From: Burhinus oedicnemus
Taxonomy: Eukaryota > Chordata > Aves > Charadriiformes > Burhinidae
DNA length: 64,000 nucleotides
Assembly: GCA_008921705.1 (NCBI GenBank)
Contig: VFFE01007605.1
Location: 5,255,172-5,319,171, forward strand
Direction: 5' to 3'
This document shows positions 1-14,300 of this stretch, one piece after another. The notes under the pieces are model-generated. The model worked only from the letters and a program-made list of their open reading frames with translations. It made no database searches and was not told the DNA's origin. Within the stretch, counting starts at the first letter, position 1. Each line of letters starts with the position of its first letter. A program made the translations under genes and the position numbers.

Positions 1-1482
1 CCAGGCTCTGCTCTTCCCCTGGCAGCCACGAGCCTGTGGCTAGCATAGGCTTTTCTCTCTGAAGCGTTGGCAAAGGGTTGCCACAACACCATGCTCCTCC
101 TCTGCACCTGAGACAACACTACTGCCAAGCTATTTCACAGAAATGTAGGCAGTTTCTTTCTGCTGTGTGTTCAGGATTAACTTTTCATATATCCCAGGAG
201 TTCCTCTCACACTCTTTTATCCTTCTTTAAATGTGTACAGGACACGGATGAGTATTACATGTTCTCTTCTAGAGCAAGCAGAGGTGTACAATTTAAAGGG
301 TTTGGGAATAAGGGATTCACTATTACTATGTGCTTTTTGGTAGTAATTTGATCATATTCATGTGCACTGGAAAAATAATTTCTTGGAAAGATTTATCGTT
401 AAAGTAGGACTCATTACATTTTCCAGCAGGTGCCTATCTTTCAGGAAAACATCATCACAGAAGTAGCAGTTCTCTGCAATAGGGCTGCTTTCCATGCCAT
501 CAGTGATGATAATCGCTTCTCACAATTACAATTACTGCTTATATGGAAAAGGCATCTTATAAAAATGAATTAATGTGATTTTAGGTAATTCGGCATAGAG
601 CTGAGGAGGGAGCTCATGCTGTGGATGTCGGTTTGGGATGCATAATATTTTCACTCCTCACTGCGGAAGTTACACAAATAAGGGGGGAATCTCTTAACAG
701 AATATGGTCATGGGAAACAAGAAGCTCTAAGAAACCTCCAGATCATCAGCAGAGCGGTGCCAGCGTTTCCCCGCTGCAGTACAGCCGGCACTGCGGCGGG
801 AGCGGGCACGAGGCACTATTTGGGATCAGATATAACGCCAAGTGTCTGACCCAGAGCTGTTCTGTATTTTTGAAGAGCTGAGCTGAAATGGAGCGGAAAC
901 CCCGTTCACTTTCTCCTCATAGATCTGGCCAGGAAAGATCGATAGTAGAAGACATCAAGTCCTAGGCTAAAGCATGTTTTTGCTGAGATAAAATTTAACT
1001 GGGTGATCTGTCCTTTTCTTGTTCTCAAATGTTACCCTGCTCTGTCACACAAATGCACAGTCCCATGGCAGCTGATTTCAGCCACAGAGAAATCCATTCC
1101 TGTATGTTGTTTGCATTTGAATTTTTTTCTGGTTGTGTGGTACTTTGGATGTCTTGGGGAATATAAAATATTAATGCCTTGAGAAAAATGAATATCTTCT
1201 TACTAAAAATCGTATTCATTTAAAATGTAGCTGCATCTTAAGAAAAATAAAAAGACTACTTGGTATTTCTTATGGTTTAATATATAATATCTAGAAAATG
1301 TGACTGTGAAGTACTGCCTGTCTTCTGGGGTGTGGTAAGATGCTGCCTGGTTTGCATTAGGGCAGGGATGATTACGAGGAATGCTCGAAGCCTTTGCAAC
1401 GGTATGCTCTTTACTTCTGTATGCGATGGCAGCTGTGTGTGATGTGATGGCTGATGATTCTTGGGTTTTGATTTTTTTTTAG
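1..1482 (+). other. ARHGAP26: ARHGAP26 intron (partial, 5' edge of window)
   Basis: This is the 3' portion of the intron before the first visible exon. It is moderately AT-rich and ends in a pyrimidine-rich stretch and AG. I looked for the preceding linker exon and did not see it. No repeat family was recognised. Confidence 0.7.
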
Positions 1483-1636
1483 AGGAGAACAGGAACAGTA
1501 TCATCAACTCCAGCCTGGAATCCGTCATCTCTTCAAACGTGAACAGCTTCCTCAACTCCAACAGCGCTCCCCAGCCCAGCCTGAACTCAAGTGATCTTGA
1601 ACTAGAAGTAATTAAACCCAACAGGCCAAATTCACT
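1483..1636 (+). CDS. ARHGAP26: ARHGAP26 coding exon, Asn/Ser-rich linker
   Basis: This exon encodes part of the disordered linker between the RhoGAP and SH3 domains. It reads ENRNSIINSSLESV and continues, Asn- and Ser-rich, to KPNRPNSL. I recall human GRAF1 having RNSIINSSLESV and KPTRPNSL at the same places. The acceptor follows a T-rich tract. Two adjacent AG dinucleotides give a start at either 1483 or 1485; 1485 begins exactly at the GAG codon, and the choice depends on the phase of the unseen upstream exon. The donor is GTAAGT at 1637. The exon ends after two bases of a Leu codon (phase 2), which matches the next exon at 28248. The body of this linker is less conserved than its ends, as expected for a disordered segment. 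Confidence 0.93.
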
Positions 1637-4600
1637 GTAAGTACAGTGGTAATTAGTGTTTTATAGGCTCTCTGTCCTTAATCTTTAATCAGGGCTGTTT
1701 CTTACTCTGAATCCCAGCAGTTTGTTGAAGAACACAATTTAACATTTTAATTTTTCATGGGCACCTAGCGTGTGCCCTGCATTTTTAACTCTGTCTAAGC
1801 AGTGGAATTAGTTACTGGGGGTTATATCTGCCAGCGAGTTTCAGCTCTGATTATTTTGCACATGTGGAATATTTTTTGAGCAGAACTCCACATTGCTGCT
1901 TGAACTGCTCAACCCATCTGGTGATAACTCCAGCAAAAACAAAGGACTTTTCTTCTGAGTTAAATTCTATGACTGTTGTCAGTACAGTTGATCTCTGGCC
2001 AAATCTGTGCCATTGCTTCTGCTATTGCTTCCTTCATCTGGAAAGTTCAAGGGAAAAAATAGCGACCTTAGCAATGACTCCCCAGGGAGGGCCGAGTTAT
2101 TTATGAAGTCCCCTGAACTTGACACAGCTGAGCCCTCACGCCGATGGCTGTCTCTGCTGGGGGAATTTCCTTCCTGCCGCGGCTCTGCCGGGCCCGATAG
2201 CATTTTCCCACAGAACCTCCCCTCCTCATACATGTGAAGATCTGCTCAGATCTTCAAGAGCCACTGCAGTCCTTGCAAGCCGAAGCCAATTTTCCCCCAC
2301 GGCACGCCCCTGCCCGTCCCTGCGGATCGGCTGGGAGGAATGCTGCTCCCGCCATGGTGGTTTATGGCCTCACTGTATGTGGCGACCTTTGCAATTAAGG
2401 GAGACCTCCCTTCCCACCCCTCTGGTCCTCCCACAGGCTCCAAACACTTCCAGTTCCCACTCAACCATAGAAACCCCCAGTCCCTTGAGAGCAGACAGTG
2501 AAATTTTTGCTTTAGCTGCTTTCTTCTGGTTATCAGGGGAAGGATTGCTAAGGGCTTGACACGGATGAGTGCCAGGGCGGGTACTGGTAGAGATGGTGAA
2601 ACGTGTTGCCGTTGGCTTGGTTGGCAGCAGGGGTTGGGGTTTGGGAGGTCTGGGGTGCAGCCCTCGGTGCCAACACATGGGGACATGAGCCCCTGCCTGT
2701 TTGCACGGGCAGGAAGGTAGGTGCATGGCAGGCAGCCGGCGCTGCTGCCTGCGGGAGCACGTATGAACAGGGGATAGGCTCTGGCTGTCATCCATCCACT
2801 CTGCCTCTCTCCTCTCCATTACTGCCACTAAAACCATGAGCTGCATGAGTACCAAACCAGCCCGACCTCCCACTGGCCTCCCCTGGCCTTGGCTCCGGGA
2901 GCGGGGTGTGTAAGGCTCAGCTCCATCCCTCGCCTGCTCTCTCTGGATTTACCTGCTGCGGGAAAGCCGCCTGCAAGGAGTGCTGCGGTGGCAGATAGAG
3001 CATCCAAAAGGTAGGACGCCTCTAAATTAAGGTTGCACGTTATGTGTGTTATGTACTGAGTAAAGATGCGTCGATGTCTCATGCCCGTACTGTCGGTTGA
3101 AGCTCTGGAAGTCAGTCACATACCATTCCCCCAACAGGATGTTTTGAGTTTATTTATCCTTCGAGGGGAAAAAAAATGATGTGACTTGTAATACAGCAAG
3201 GTTTGTCAGCCTGAGTCTTGCTGTGACCTTACAGGAATTGTTTGCCAAATTTGCAGTTTTTCAGAGTCCAAGAGTTGCCTCTTCCTAATAATTTCTTTTT
3301 TAAAGGAAATCATAAAGTTCAGCAGAATGAATCAGTTAAAGCTATGTGGGGCTTTGGGGAAAGGAGGCATCTTCCTGTTACCCAGGAATTACTTGAGTAG
3401 GCCAGCAGTGAAACCCTTTGCTTGGCACCAATTAAGGGGCCTTTACAGTTTTGCAAAGTGAAACAGTGATTGGTAGGGTAGCACCGGCAGCTTTTATGGC
3501 TCTGACAGTGTTTGTGGCATTTGGTGGTTTTCCTCAAATCCAGTGATTATGTGATCATTTTTACACATGCAGGAATACACAAGTTTTCAGTCCATGTGGA
3601 GCTAAAGGTTGAAAAGTGAGTCTTAAGGTGAATGATACCACAAGGCAAATATTTTCTTCTCTATAACCCCAAATATTTAAATCAAATATCTTTAATCCAA
3701 TCTTTCAATGAGAATTGCAATATTTGACTTCATTTTATTCTTTTCAAACAGCATGTGCAGATGTCACTTCAGCCCCTCTGTGCCTGCTTACCCATGAGCA
3801 CGGGTCTGTGCCCATGGTTTGGGCAGGTCCTCGGTGTTTAGCCCCCAGTGGTCAGTGCTCCAGGGGGTGTTGGTTTGCAGTGGCGAGGATGAGGAGGGCG
3901 AGGAGGGCTGCCAGCAGCGAGTGGGTCTGTCCCCCAGCCTTGCCCCGCGGCTGTTTACAGGCTGCACTCTGGGTCGGGGCAGGGTGTCTGAATGGTGCCA
4001 GTGTCCCAGCGGCTTTGTCGTTGCCGCTCTGCGGGACTACCCAAATAATATCTGCATAAAGCTCGGTCTGTTTTTTTAACCAGCTGAGTAATTTGGACTT
4101 CGCAGGAAGCCTTGGGCAGCTGCGCACACTGCAGTAGTATCTGTTACTGCTGTGCAAGGGGTTCTGGTGCTCCCCTGTAATTACTGGACACGCAATTAGG
4201 GTGTATGGCAGCAGGGAAGGTCTCAGCCTTGCCCTTTGCCATCCTTCAAAACCCTGCCAAATTCTCTGCTGAGCCTGAGACCCATATTTGAGCTCTGCTT
4301 CAGGACTTGAGTTTTTTTTCTTGCGTTCTTCACCATTTTCTGTAATTTTTTGGCCGTGGACCAGGGCCATCCTGTTTGAGGACCCGTTTAGGAGGGGTTG
4401 GCTTGCCCAGCAGCCTGCCCCTGGGCTGCTCAGCTGGCTGAGCTGGGAGCCAGCGCTCGCCAAAATTCAAACCCTGCAGGTGAGGAGCTGTAAAATTCCA
4501 GGTGTGCAGAGGCCAGGAAGTCCTGCTTTCCTCCTTGAAAGAAAAAGGGATTTCTTTCTGAACAAGAAACTCTTTAAGAGAACAAGTACAAAAGAATCCT

Positions 4601-7544
4601 GGATTCGGTGTTTCCTTCCCTTCAAGAAAGGGATCTCTGCTTCCCTAGCAGGACAACAGCAAAGGTTAGTAAATTAAAAGCTACTCCAGACCAGAATTTG
4701 ACCTAGTCCTTATTTTCTGCTAAATGCACCACTGAAAAAAATGAGCTGGTGGATGTTTCTGTGCAGGGGAAATGCCTTCATTAATTAGGGCCTTTTCCTG
4801 CTTTATTCTGGGCTTTGGTGCCTTCAGGTGTCGGTGCGTCTCTCGCCCTTGGCCCGCATGGGCAGGGTGGGCACGGAGACCCCTGCGTCCCGTCCAGCCC
4901 CACCATCCCACCAGGCCCCGGTCTCAGCTGAAGCCATCCTGAGATGGGTGTCCACCTGGGGAGGGCGACAGGAAGAGCGGACACGTGATGAGCCTTTTGG
5001 CATTAGTGTCGCTTTGAAATGTTTGCTTTTTATTGTCTCATGACATCAGTGGGTTGCCCGTCGGTGGCTGTGTCACCTTCACACACATGCCGTGAAGTGG
5101 GCAGAGCGTGACAGCTGTGAAGGGGAAAATGCACTTCTTCTGCTGGTTGCAAGGTACCAAACTCTGGTCTGTGCCCAGGGAAAGCTGCAATGTTGTGTTG
5201 CCCCAAAACGGTGTCCACCTTGGAGCTGCCCAGCCAACAGCAGGGACAGCGGTGTGCCTGAGACCGTCAAACCTTTCCATCATTAGCTGCCTCCTCCCCA
5301 CAGGCAGCAGCTGGATTCACTGCTTCACCTTCATCCTTTAAGCCTTGGTGGAGCCCGAGTGGGGTGTCCCCAGTGTGATATTTCTTGTTGGGCACGGTGG
5401 CTGCTGAGTGCACGGGAGCTGTGGCACAGCTGCTCACCCTCTGCAAAAGCACTTTGGGAAACGGCAGGGAAAGGAGTTGGGTCATTTTGATGTTCGTGCT
5501 TCTTATTAAGCTGAAAACTGATGCTCTTGTGGAAATAACTTCTGTTGATCTCAGTGGGAGACTTGTTGGAGTACAAACAGTAAAGGCTGCAAGGCTGGGG
5601 GATATCTTGTCTTCCTCTTGCTGCAGCAAGCACTGATGCATTCAAAGGTTGCTAATGCTAAAAATTGTGAGCTCTCCCTGTGAAATTAGAGCTGTTTGTT
5701 TGAGCTTTTGTTCATAGAAGCCTCTCGGCTCCATTCTGAATGGTCGTGGATCCCCCAGGTCTGCTCCACAGGGAGCTGAGCCGATTCCTAAACCCTCCTC
5801 GTGAGTGTGTGCCGCTTCTTCCCCAGCCTCGGGTGTGATGAGCGTTATGGCAGCGACCGCACTGGGGACGAGGTCTCCCGGCCTCCGTGCTGTCACCCCA
5901 GCCTCCTCCCAAGGGGAACGCCGTCGTTCTCAGACTTGCCTTCTCTTGAGCATGGTCCTCCTTCACCAACCAGGAGGGAAATTGTTTTGCTGCAGGGTGA
6001 AGGCTCTTCCTTCCCAGCCACCAATCGGGGTTTTACTATGGGAATGCATTTATTTATTAGGGCTGGTTTTATTTTTATGGAAAAACTGCTCTGGGCGGGA
6101 GTTGTACTCAGTGAGTCAGCAGGGCTGCTGTGCCATGCCAGGAGCTGTCACCGCGGCGGCGGGGCGCAGGGGGACCGGGCTGGCTGCCGGGGCCACCAAA
6201 GCCCCAGGGAGGGGGATCTGTTTCTAAATAAGCGTTGGGTTTCTTTATGCTTGCAGAAAATGTCTTCCTTAGAAAACACGGCAAAACAAGAACCAGAAAG
6301 TGCTGTGTTTCTAGCATAGATACACACATTCAGCTGAAGTGGGGGAAGTTTTCAAACTCAGTTGTGTGGTTATGAAAAACAGAAGATTTCAGATTGCGGT
6401 TTTTAAAGTCCTTTACAAAAAGCACCTTGCTACGGTGGCTCTGCAGTGGGTGCCTGTGAAGCCTCCGATGTGGGGTGTATCACTGCAGGTAACCAATACC
6501 TCGACTGGTGTTTGCTCTGCCTTTTTTCTTCTGTTTTATTTATTTATTAGTCTCATCTGTGTCCCCTGTATTATTCAAAGACGGCTGCTGCGCGCAGGGC
6601 CCCGCTGTGCTGGGTGCGTGGGCGGCCGCTCCGAGTGCTTAAATCTGTCTGAGGCCAAATCAGAGGTGGGTGCTGCAACCACAGGCAGAAGTCCTGTTAC
6701 ACAGCACTGTTAGAATCACTAAAGTGCTTAAAATAAGCGTAATAACCTTCCTCTTAAATTAGCTGTTGGGTATAATACTGGGTGCTTCTGGCTGGCTTCC
6801 TACCTGCAACTCGCTGCAGGCTTTTACAGTTGTTTGCAAAGCTGAACCACTGGTGTGTTGCAGTTTGGAAAATAACCTTACTGGAGGAGGCAGATGGAGC
6901 CGCCAGGGTTTCGGTTTCTCCTGTCACAGTGATTTCTTGTTGTGCGGGACTGTTCTGAAGGTGGGGTGGGGCCAGATGGTGTTTAGCTGGGTAATGATGC
7001 ATTTCTGCATGGCGACTCCACAAAATCACCAGCCTGCACTGCTGTGCGTATGAACGTGCGAACAAGCCCCAGGGAGGATGTTTGCAGGGGAGGTGAGCAC
7101 CAGAAGCGCACAGGAAGGGTTGGGGTGGGTGGCAGAGCACCCAAAATTTGCAGCTGGCCCAAGGGTTGCTTGCCTGGGTCCCACAGGTGCCCCGTTCCAG
7201 CGCTAGCCATGCACCCCTCTGTCAGCCAGCCTTGGGCCAGCACCGGAATGACGTGCTCCATCCACAGCATCCTGCTGCTGCTCGCCAGGAGAGGAGCGGC
7301 AGGCAGCTCTTGTTGGGAATGCAGGCTGGCTGCTGCTTCATGCCCAGCAAATAGGACTAGAATACGAAAGCTTGACACTTTTATTTTTTTAAAGTCCTTG
7401 GCCACATCTTTGCAGTAATGTTCCCCAGTGATGGCTCTGAACACTTAATTTATTCCTTCCCTCCCTTTTTAATTTTTTGCTGCCATTGAAGGACTGCTCC
7501 ACTACCTCTGCTGAAGGGAAGCACAGTCTGGCAGGACTTCTGGG

Positions 7545-8212
7545 ATCATAGAATCATGGAATCATAGAATGGTTACAGTTGGAAGGGACCTTAAAGATCA
7601 TCCAGTTCCACCCCCCTGCCATGGGCAGGGACACCTCCCACTAGACCAGGTTGCTCAAAGCCCCATCCAACCTGGCCTTGAACACCTCCAGGAATGGGGC
7701 AGCCACGGCTTCTCTGGGCAACATGGGCCACTGTCTCACCACCCTCACAGGAAACAATTTCTCCCTAATACCTAACCTAAATCTCCCCTCTTTCAGTGTA
7801 AAACCGTTCCCCGTCATCCTGTGGCTCCACGCCCTGATCCAGAGTCCCTCCCCAGCTTTCCTGGAACCCCTTTAGGGACTGGAAGGGGCTCCAAGGTCTC
7901 CCCGGAGCCTTCTCTTCTCCAGGCTGAGCACCCCCAACTCTCCCAGCCTGTCCTTCCAGCAGAGGGGCTCCAGCCCTCCCATCATCTCTGTGGCCTCCTC
8001 TGGACCCACTCCAGCAGGTCCATGTCCTTCTGCTGTTGGTTTCCCCAGAGCGGAGCAGAGGGGCAGAATCCCCTCCCTGGCCCTGCTGGCCACGCTGCTG
8101 GGGATGCAGCCCAGGATGCGGGGGGCTTTCTGGGCTGCCAGCGCACATTGCTGGCTCATGTTGAACTTCTCATCCACCAACACCCCCAAGTCCTCCTCAG
8201 GGCTGCTCTCCT
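7545..8212 (-). mobile_element. CR1 LINE fragment, 5'-truncated
   Basis: This is a chicken-repeat-1 family non-LTR retrotransposon. Its 3' end is at the low coordinate, marked by repeated ATCATAGAATC octamers followed by the conserved GGAAGGGACCTT block on the + strand. Read on the - strand, 8189 to about 7872 encodes the C-terminal end of the CR1 ORF2 reverse transcriptase, including GVLVDEKFNMSQQCALAAQK and ILGCIPSSVASRAREGILPL. It lacks the endonuclease and polymerase core, so it is a dead 5'-truncated copy. Its 5' edge near 8212 is approximate. Confidence 0.93.
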
Positions 8213-11200
8213 GGGATGTTTCTGAACAGTTGCTTCTTACAGGTTTCTAATGCTTAGAGGTTTGTTGATTTCTGAAGTTATAAGACCCTCTGTCCCTGTT
8301 GGAAGATTATTTAGCAGCGTTCTCAGAGGCAAACCCATCCTATTTCTGGGCTGCCTTCGTGGCAGGGTGTCCCAGGAGGACCTGGGCGTTTCTGCTCGCC
8401 TGACCTTTCCTTCCCCAGCTGAGGGCAGGGACTCCTGCAAACCTGTGCCTGTTTGCCTTCAGCATCCCGAGTCCCACGGCACGTGATATGTCACCCTCTG
8501 ACGCTCTCCCGTGCGTCGGGTCGAACAGGCAGTGCTCTGCCTGGAGCTCAGCCTGCCTCCATGCCGGTTGCATCCGAGGTGCTGCACACCTGGCCAGTGC
8601 TGCGCTGGGTAGAGCTTGGAGAGAGGAGACCTTCCTGCAGGTCACCCCGTGGATGGCAGTGGCTCCCCACGGCACGTTTGCTTGTGTTCTCTGCAGAAGT
8701 TTGGCTATTTTTCCCATGCACGTCGGCGTAATGCCCTGAGGAAGCCCCGTGGGTGCCAGGCGTGGGTGTGCTCAGATCCCAGCTGGCAGCTGGGGAGGCA
8801 GCGCCTGGGACTGGGGTCCGCAGGGCTGGGGGGAGCCTGGGGCAGCAGGATGGGAGGGGGGGAAGCTGCAGGAGGGGCTTTACCTGTGCCGAGCCGGCAC
8901 AGAAATACGCCTTTTTCTGCGGGGTGGGACTCGAGTGTCAGCTGTGTGAGTGGACAATCTAAAAATAGCAGGGATGGAGCTATTAAATAGCCTGGACCTG
9001 CCCGGGGCTGACCCGGCACCACCCTGCTGCCTCTGCTTTGCTTCTCCACAGCCCCGAGAAACCCCTTGACTTTGGAAGGGACCCCCGGGGCTGGGAGCCA
9101 GCCTCACGCACGGGGGAATGCCAGAGCTAAAGCTGCCCTATGGCCCCTACGGCCTTAATTTCCCTGCCCTCGTGCATGTGTGATACGTTTTTAATGCTTC
9201 TCGCTTCCCTCGGGGAGGCGGTGGGGCCAGTGCATGCCCCGCCATCAGCGAAGCTTCACCAGGGCTTGTCTCAGCGTTTGGAGTACATGGCCTGGCAGTC
9301 TTGGTGTCCTTTTAACGTAGGATGGGTTCATGTGCCGGTCGGTGTCTGCTCGGTTTTGTGCCAGTGTGGTAATGACAGAGCAGCTCCCTTCACAAAATCA
9401 ACGTCTTTACCGCTTGCCCCGAGAGTTAGCTTTGTCGGTGCAAACCAAGCAAAAATGATTGCAGGAAAAAGTATCGCTTGATGAAGGAAATATCATCTGT
9501 TACTCCCTCAAAATGAAATATTATCAGGCATTTTGACGCAGTTTCTCAAGGAGATGCAACCGGTCCAGTGACACTGCCTGTGTTGGACAATGTCTCCCCC
9601 TCTCCCCATCTTTCGGCCCCGTCGGCCATCCCCCCCGGCCAGCCAGCCCCGACTCGTGCTGTTTGCCTTACCTCCTTCGCCTGGGGACTCTGCCATCAGG
9701 GAAATAATAGCTTTGGGAAACTTGGATTTAGTCATCATGTGCCTATTTGCATTTTACTTTATTTTCTCATGGACCAAGTATGGCTATTTCTTGCCCTCCA
9801 TGGGTATGGAAAGACATGAGGAGCGGATCTAAGGTCTAGTGGTCATGAAAAAAATAACCCAGTTAATCCAAGGAAGAGAGGCTATTCCCATGTGCTTTTG
9901 ATTTACAGGGCCAGAATAAATCTTCCTTAGGCATCCTGGTTATAACTTGAACAACGTTTCTCCTTCCCTGCCTGAAAATGAGAGAAATTTCAATTATTAC
10001 TATATATTGGCAAGACGGCCTCCCTCAGTGGGAGGGGAGCCCTGGGCTGGGGGAGGAGAGGGGTGAAGGCTGGCTGAGGCCGTGGTGCTGGTGGCCAGGA
10101 CGTGCCATAGGAAGGACGGCACCTTCCCGCCATTGCCCCGTCCCTGCGCTCCGCTCTGAACTCCCTCGCCACCCCAGTTCCATGTCCAGCAGGAGACAAA
10201 CCAGTGTGGCATCATCGAGGTATCAAACGGGACAGGATAGTATTTTTTGGAATAATTAGTCTCTTAAAAATGCAGCAGCTTTGGCAGTTATCAGCTGTGC
10301 CATACGTAAGCAAAAGCATGCGAGAAGTAAATAGACCTTTAAATGCTGCTGGTTCCTCACAGAATTTAAGTCACTTTTTCCACTCTGAAAAATAACTACG
10401 TAAACATGACACAGCCTTGTTCAGCGGCTCTGCTCCCTGTACCCACGCAGAATGCAGATCTCTGCAGCAAAAATAAATTGTTTAGGTTTGCTTGTCTTTT
10501 TTTTTTTAAAAAAAACTTTTGCAGAGTTGTCAGTAGTAGGAGCGATGTGAACTTTACTGTACCCTGCTTCATTAGTCAAATTACTGTAAGAACAAATCTT
10601 TCTTATTTCAGGAGCTGTGTCCGCACGCTGCCAGCAGGGAGATTAGCCAGGTGTAAAGGGCAGCAGAAGCTGGTGTTGGTTAGGAATTCAGGGGAGGGTT
10701 TCTTGGTTTCTGGATGCCGTGTGAAGTTGGCAGCTAGAATAAACTTCTTTTATTTATAGAAAGACCCCCCTGAAGGCACACCGAGAGCATGTCGGGGGAG
10801 TTACTTGCAGGCTGTGAAAGCCCAAGAACTCTTTACGGCCATATTCAGCTTTTATTTTATTGGGCATGGAGAAGCCGTGAGACAGTGCCATTCCACTCTC
10901 CGAGCAGAGCTCTATGGAAGCACGGCGAAGGGGTTACGTGCGCGAGTGCTCCAAGGAGTGCTGCTCCCAGTGGGTGATACGGCAGTCGCCCCGGCACCCC
11001 GACTCCCGACCAGGTTAACTCATACAGTGGAAAAAACCCTATCCTCCAGAGTGGATCTGTTTTCCTGTAAAATACAGTGCTTTAGAACACCAGTAAACAT
11101 GCGCAGTCCTGGCAAAGCTGAGCTTTCTCATGGCCGCAGATTTAGCTCATGGTTGCTGTCAGTGATGATCTCCATGGCTGTCAGCTGCTGTCACAAAATA

Positions 11201-11350
11201 CTGGCATTTCTGCCTTTCTAGTTGAAGTTCTAGAAATGCTCAGCTGCTTTTTAGTTTCTTTTCTTTTTTTTTTAGGTATTTGTGGCATATTATATGGAGT
11301 GTCTAGTTGGGTAAATAGAGGCGGAGAGGCCAAGGTGGTTTGTCCAAGGG

Positions 11351-11370
11351 GCAGCAGCAGCAGCAGCAGC
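11351..11370 (+). repeat. Short (GCA)n microsatellite
   Basis: There are six uninterrupted GCA units in the long ARHGAP26 intron. Nothing suggests it is coding. Confidence 0.85.
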
Positions 11371-14300
11371 CTTGACTCTGCCCTCTGTCCTGCCCTGGGA
11401 TTTCCATCCTAAAAGTAAATCCCGTCTTTATCACACCGGATTCGGCAGTAAGAGCCGGGATGGCAGCTGCTCAGAAGTGTTCCATTTCAAGCTAGGAAAA
11501 TGTCCGGTTGCAGCTGAAGTTACTAATTCCGACAGTGGTGTTAGATGAGCCATGGGGTGAAGTGGAACCAGCTGGTCTTGCAAGGGAGATGCTCATTAGT
11601 CACTGCTGCGCTTTTCACACCTTTAAAATGCGAATGAAGATGGTTAATAATGAACTGTTGCACTCGCCAGATAACATCTTGCTGACATGGCAAAAAGATT
11701 TGCCATTCTTGTCAGCTGAATACTTCTGCTGGATATCGGAAGGAGGGAAACGATGCCATCCTGTGTGACGAATTAGGGGTATGGTGCCAACAGGCTGCCG
11801 GGGCTCTGGGCTGCTCCTCAGGTCACAGAGCCAGCAGCAGCACCGGAGGATGTCAGGGGTGGCTCTGCAGTCCAGCCAAGCCGGCTGCCACGCTCATCGC
11901 AGCGGGCCACAATGGCAGGGCTATGGTGCTGGGGACGTGTGCTGCCAGCACGGAGCAGAACCAGCTCCGGTCTGCCCTCGGGATAGAGCTGTATGCTCAG
12001 CCGCAGCCCGGCCGTCTTGTTTCGTCTCGGGCTGTTGCTGCCCTGTTTGGCGTGGCCCAGTCCTCACAAGGGCTTTGGGAGCTGGCAGGTTATGTGTACA
12101 TCCTCGGTAACATCCATGACAAATGCCTCTTCCCCCTTTTTCTCCCTCTTTCACTACCCGTTCCTGTCTTCTGCTGGGATTGTACACAGAATTCTGGCTT
12201 TAACTGCAAAGCTCCATTAGTCTTGGGGTCTGAGCTTTGGATCGATCCAGAATTGCCACTCTGCAAGCAGCAATACGGGATTTCCTTCTCCCATTTCTGA
12301 CCTGCAGGTCAAGTTTTGCACAGTTTGAAGTTCAGCTGGCTTTTCTGGCCGGCACTGTCATGTGCTGAAGGTGGAGTCCCCCATCTGAGTTGAGAGATGT
12401 CCTCTCCAGACTCCGCATCCCTGGATGGAACACAGGCGGAGCATGGGCAGCTCCGTCTCGCACATCCCACACAGAGCTGCGGGGCACAGGAGCCCAGTGT
12501 GCCGGAGGCATGGATCACCTCCCGCTGGTCTCGGCAGCGGTTGTGCACTTGGAGCTGTGCTCACCCCTGCTTGCCAATGGATGTGGGTTGGAAGAAAGGT
12601 GCACATGCAGCCAAGCCCCTTCCAGTTGTTTATTCCGCTTCTCCTTATTAAAGCCCTCCCTGGTGTTTAACGGGTCACAGGTAACGGGTTTGAGAGCAGC
12701 CCTGGGTTCAGGCAGCAGCTGGGTCCCCTGGGCAGGGTGCAGTGAGTGCAGCAGCGCCAGGGTGTGGAAGAGTCTCCGAGCATGGACCAGCGGGGAATTT
12801 TTGAGCTTCTGTTTCCTTCTGTGTGCCAGCGTTCCTTGGAGGTCAGGCTTGCAGGTCAGCGTATTTCTGAGATAATCCCTTCCCTGTTATCAAATGATGT
12901 AAGTGAGGCGCAGAACTGATGCGCTTCATGGTTTCGAGCTGCATTTTCCATAAAAGTATATTGCCTGTTTCAGAAGGATGAATGCGGTTCCGGAGATAGG
13001 AACCCTGCAGTGCTTTTAAAAGGAAAAAAATTGTCTATAGATTAACGTAAGACCATACAGAGACCGTCAGCCAGAGGATATGCCCTGCACATCGCCGGAG
13101 GAGCTGACGAACCCTCGGCACAGTGCCGATAAGGAGCTGGGGCTCGGGGCGGGCTGGCAGAGGGTCCGGCTGGAGCGAGCTGGACGGAGCAGGCAGGAGA
13201 GAGCGGGCATCTCTGCGTCTGCCTGGCTACCCGCCCTCCAGAGTGGGCTGTGGTGTGTCAGAAATGAGCCCTTAACCTGCACGACCTCTGCAGTTCCTCT
13301 CCCTTTTGCTCACTTGCCTTTGTTTTGCAGAGGCTTTCGTGTCTCTTTTATTTTGCTTGTGTTGTTTATATTCCTGAAGAATAACAGCAATTAGAGGTGC
13401 GGGAGGTGCAGGAGTGGGTCCCACCCTCATCCTGCCTTCCCGTCAGCCACTTTGGGAATGTCTCTCTGAAATGGTATCTCTGGGACTTCTGTTTAAGAAA
13501 TTTTCTCATAAATCAAGGACTCCTGTCCCTGAGAAACCTGGATTCTTATGCGCTCTCCCCTCACCCCAATATTCAGCTCCACTTTCAATTTGGAAAAAGA
13601 CCGGGAAAATGTACTGGGTTTTTGTATTGACATGTGTCGCTATAAAAATGGGGTAATTTGTGCTCAGAGGGGTCCTCCTCCTCCTGGCTGGGAGAGCTGA
13701 TGCCCAGGAGGGTGTCCCAGGGGATGGCAGTTGGCAAGGTCGGGCTGCCAGCCTGCTTGGGGGGTTCCTGTGTTGCATCAAACTCCTAATGCCATCCTAG
13801 CTGTGCTTGCCTTGAAAGATATTTCGTTTTACTTTAGCTTCATTTTCTAGTTCTCTCTCTTCATATGAAATTGCAAAGAAGACCTGGTGGTAGGCGCAGG
13901 GTGCCTGGAGCCTTACATGGGGACAGAAACTGCCTGGGGCACTTGGGGTAGGTAAAGCGGGACCTTGAGGAAATAGGAACTTGATTAATTGCAAGGCTTT
14001 GGACAAAACAAAGCTGTTCCTTCTTCCTTCCACAGCATTGTGGCCGGCTGGCCAGGAGCCACTGTGACTCCGGCACAAGCCAAGAGCCGGGAGAGCCGTT
14101 GTCAGCGCCAGCAGCTCGGGGCTGGGGTCCCCCCGGGACCCTCCTCCACCACTGTGGGTCCTCGCTGACCTTCGTCGGGGAATTAAAGCCCTGCGTGCCC
14201 AGTGTGTGCCTGTCACCGTTAGGTGACGCGCAGCAAACCACAGCCAGTCACTGCTGGGGCTGGAAAGAAGCGTCTCCCACCAGCCCTGCTCTGTGCAGCC

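Noticed and set aside
11351..11370. CAG run as a possible polyglutamine coding exon
   Set aside because: It is short, lies in intron, has no matching exon signals and gives poly-Ser in the local open frame.
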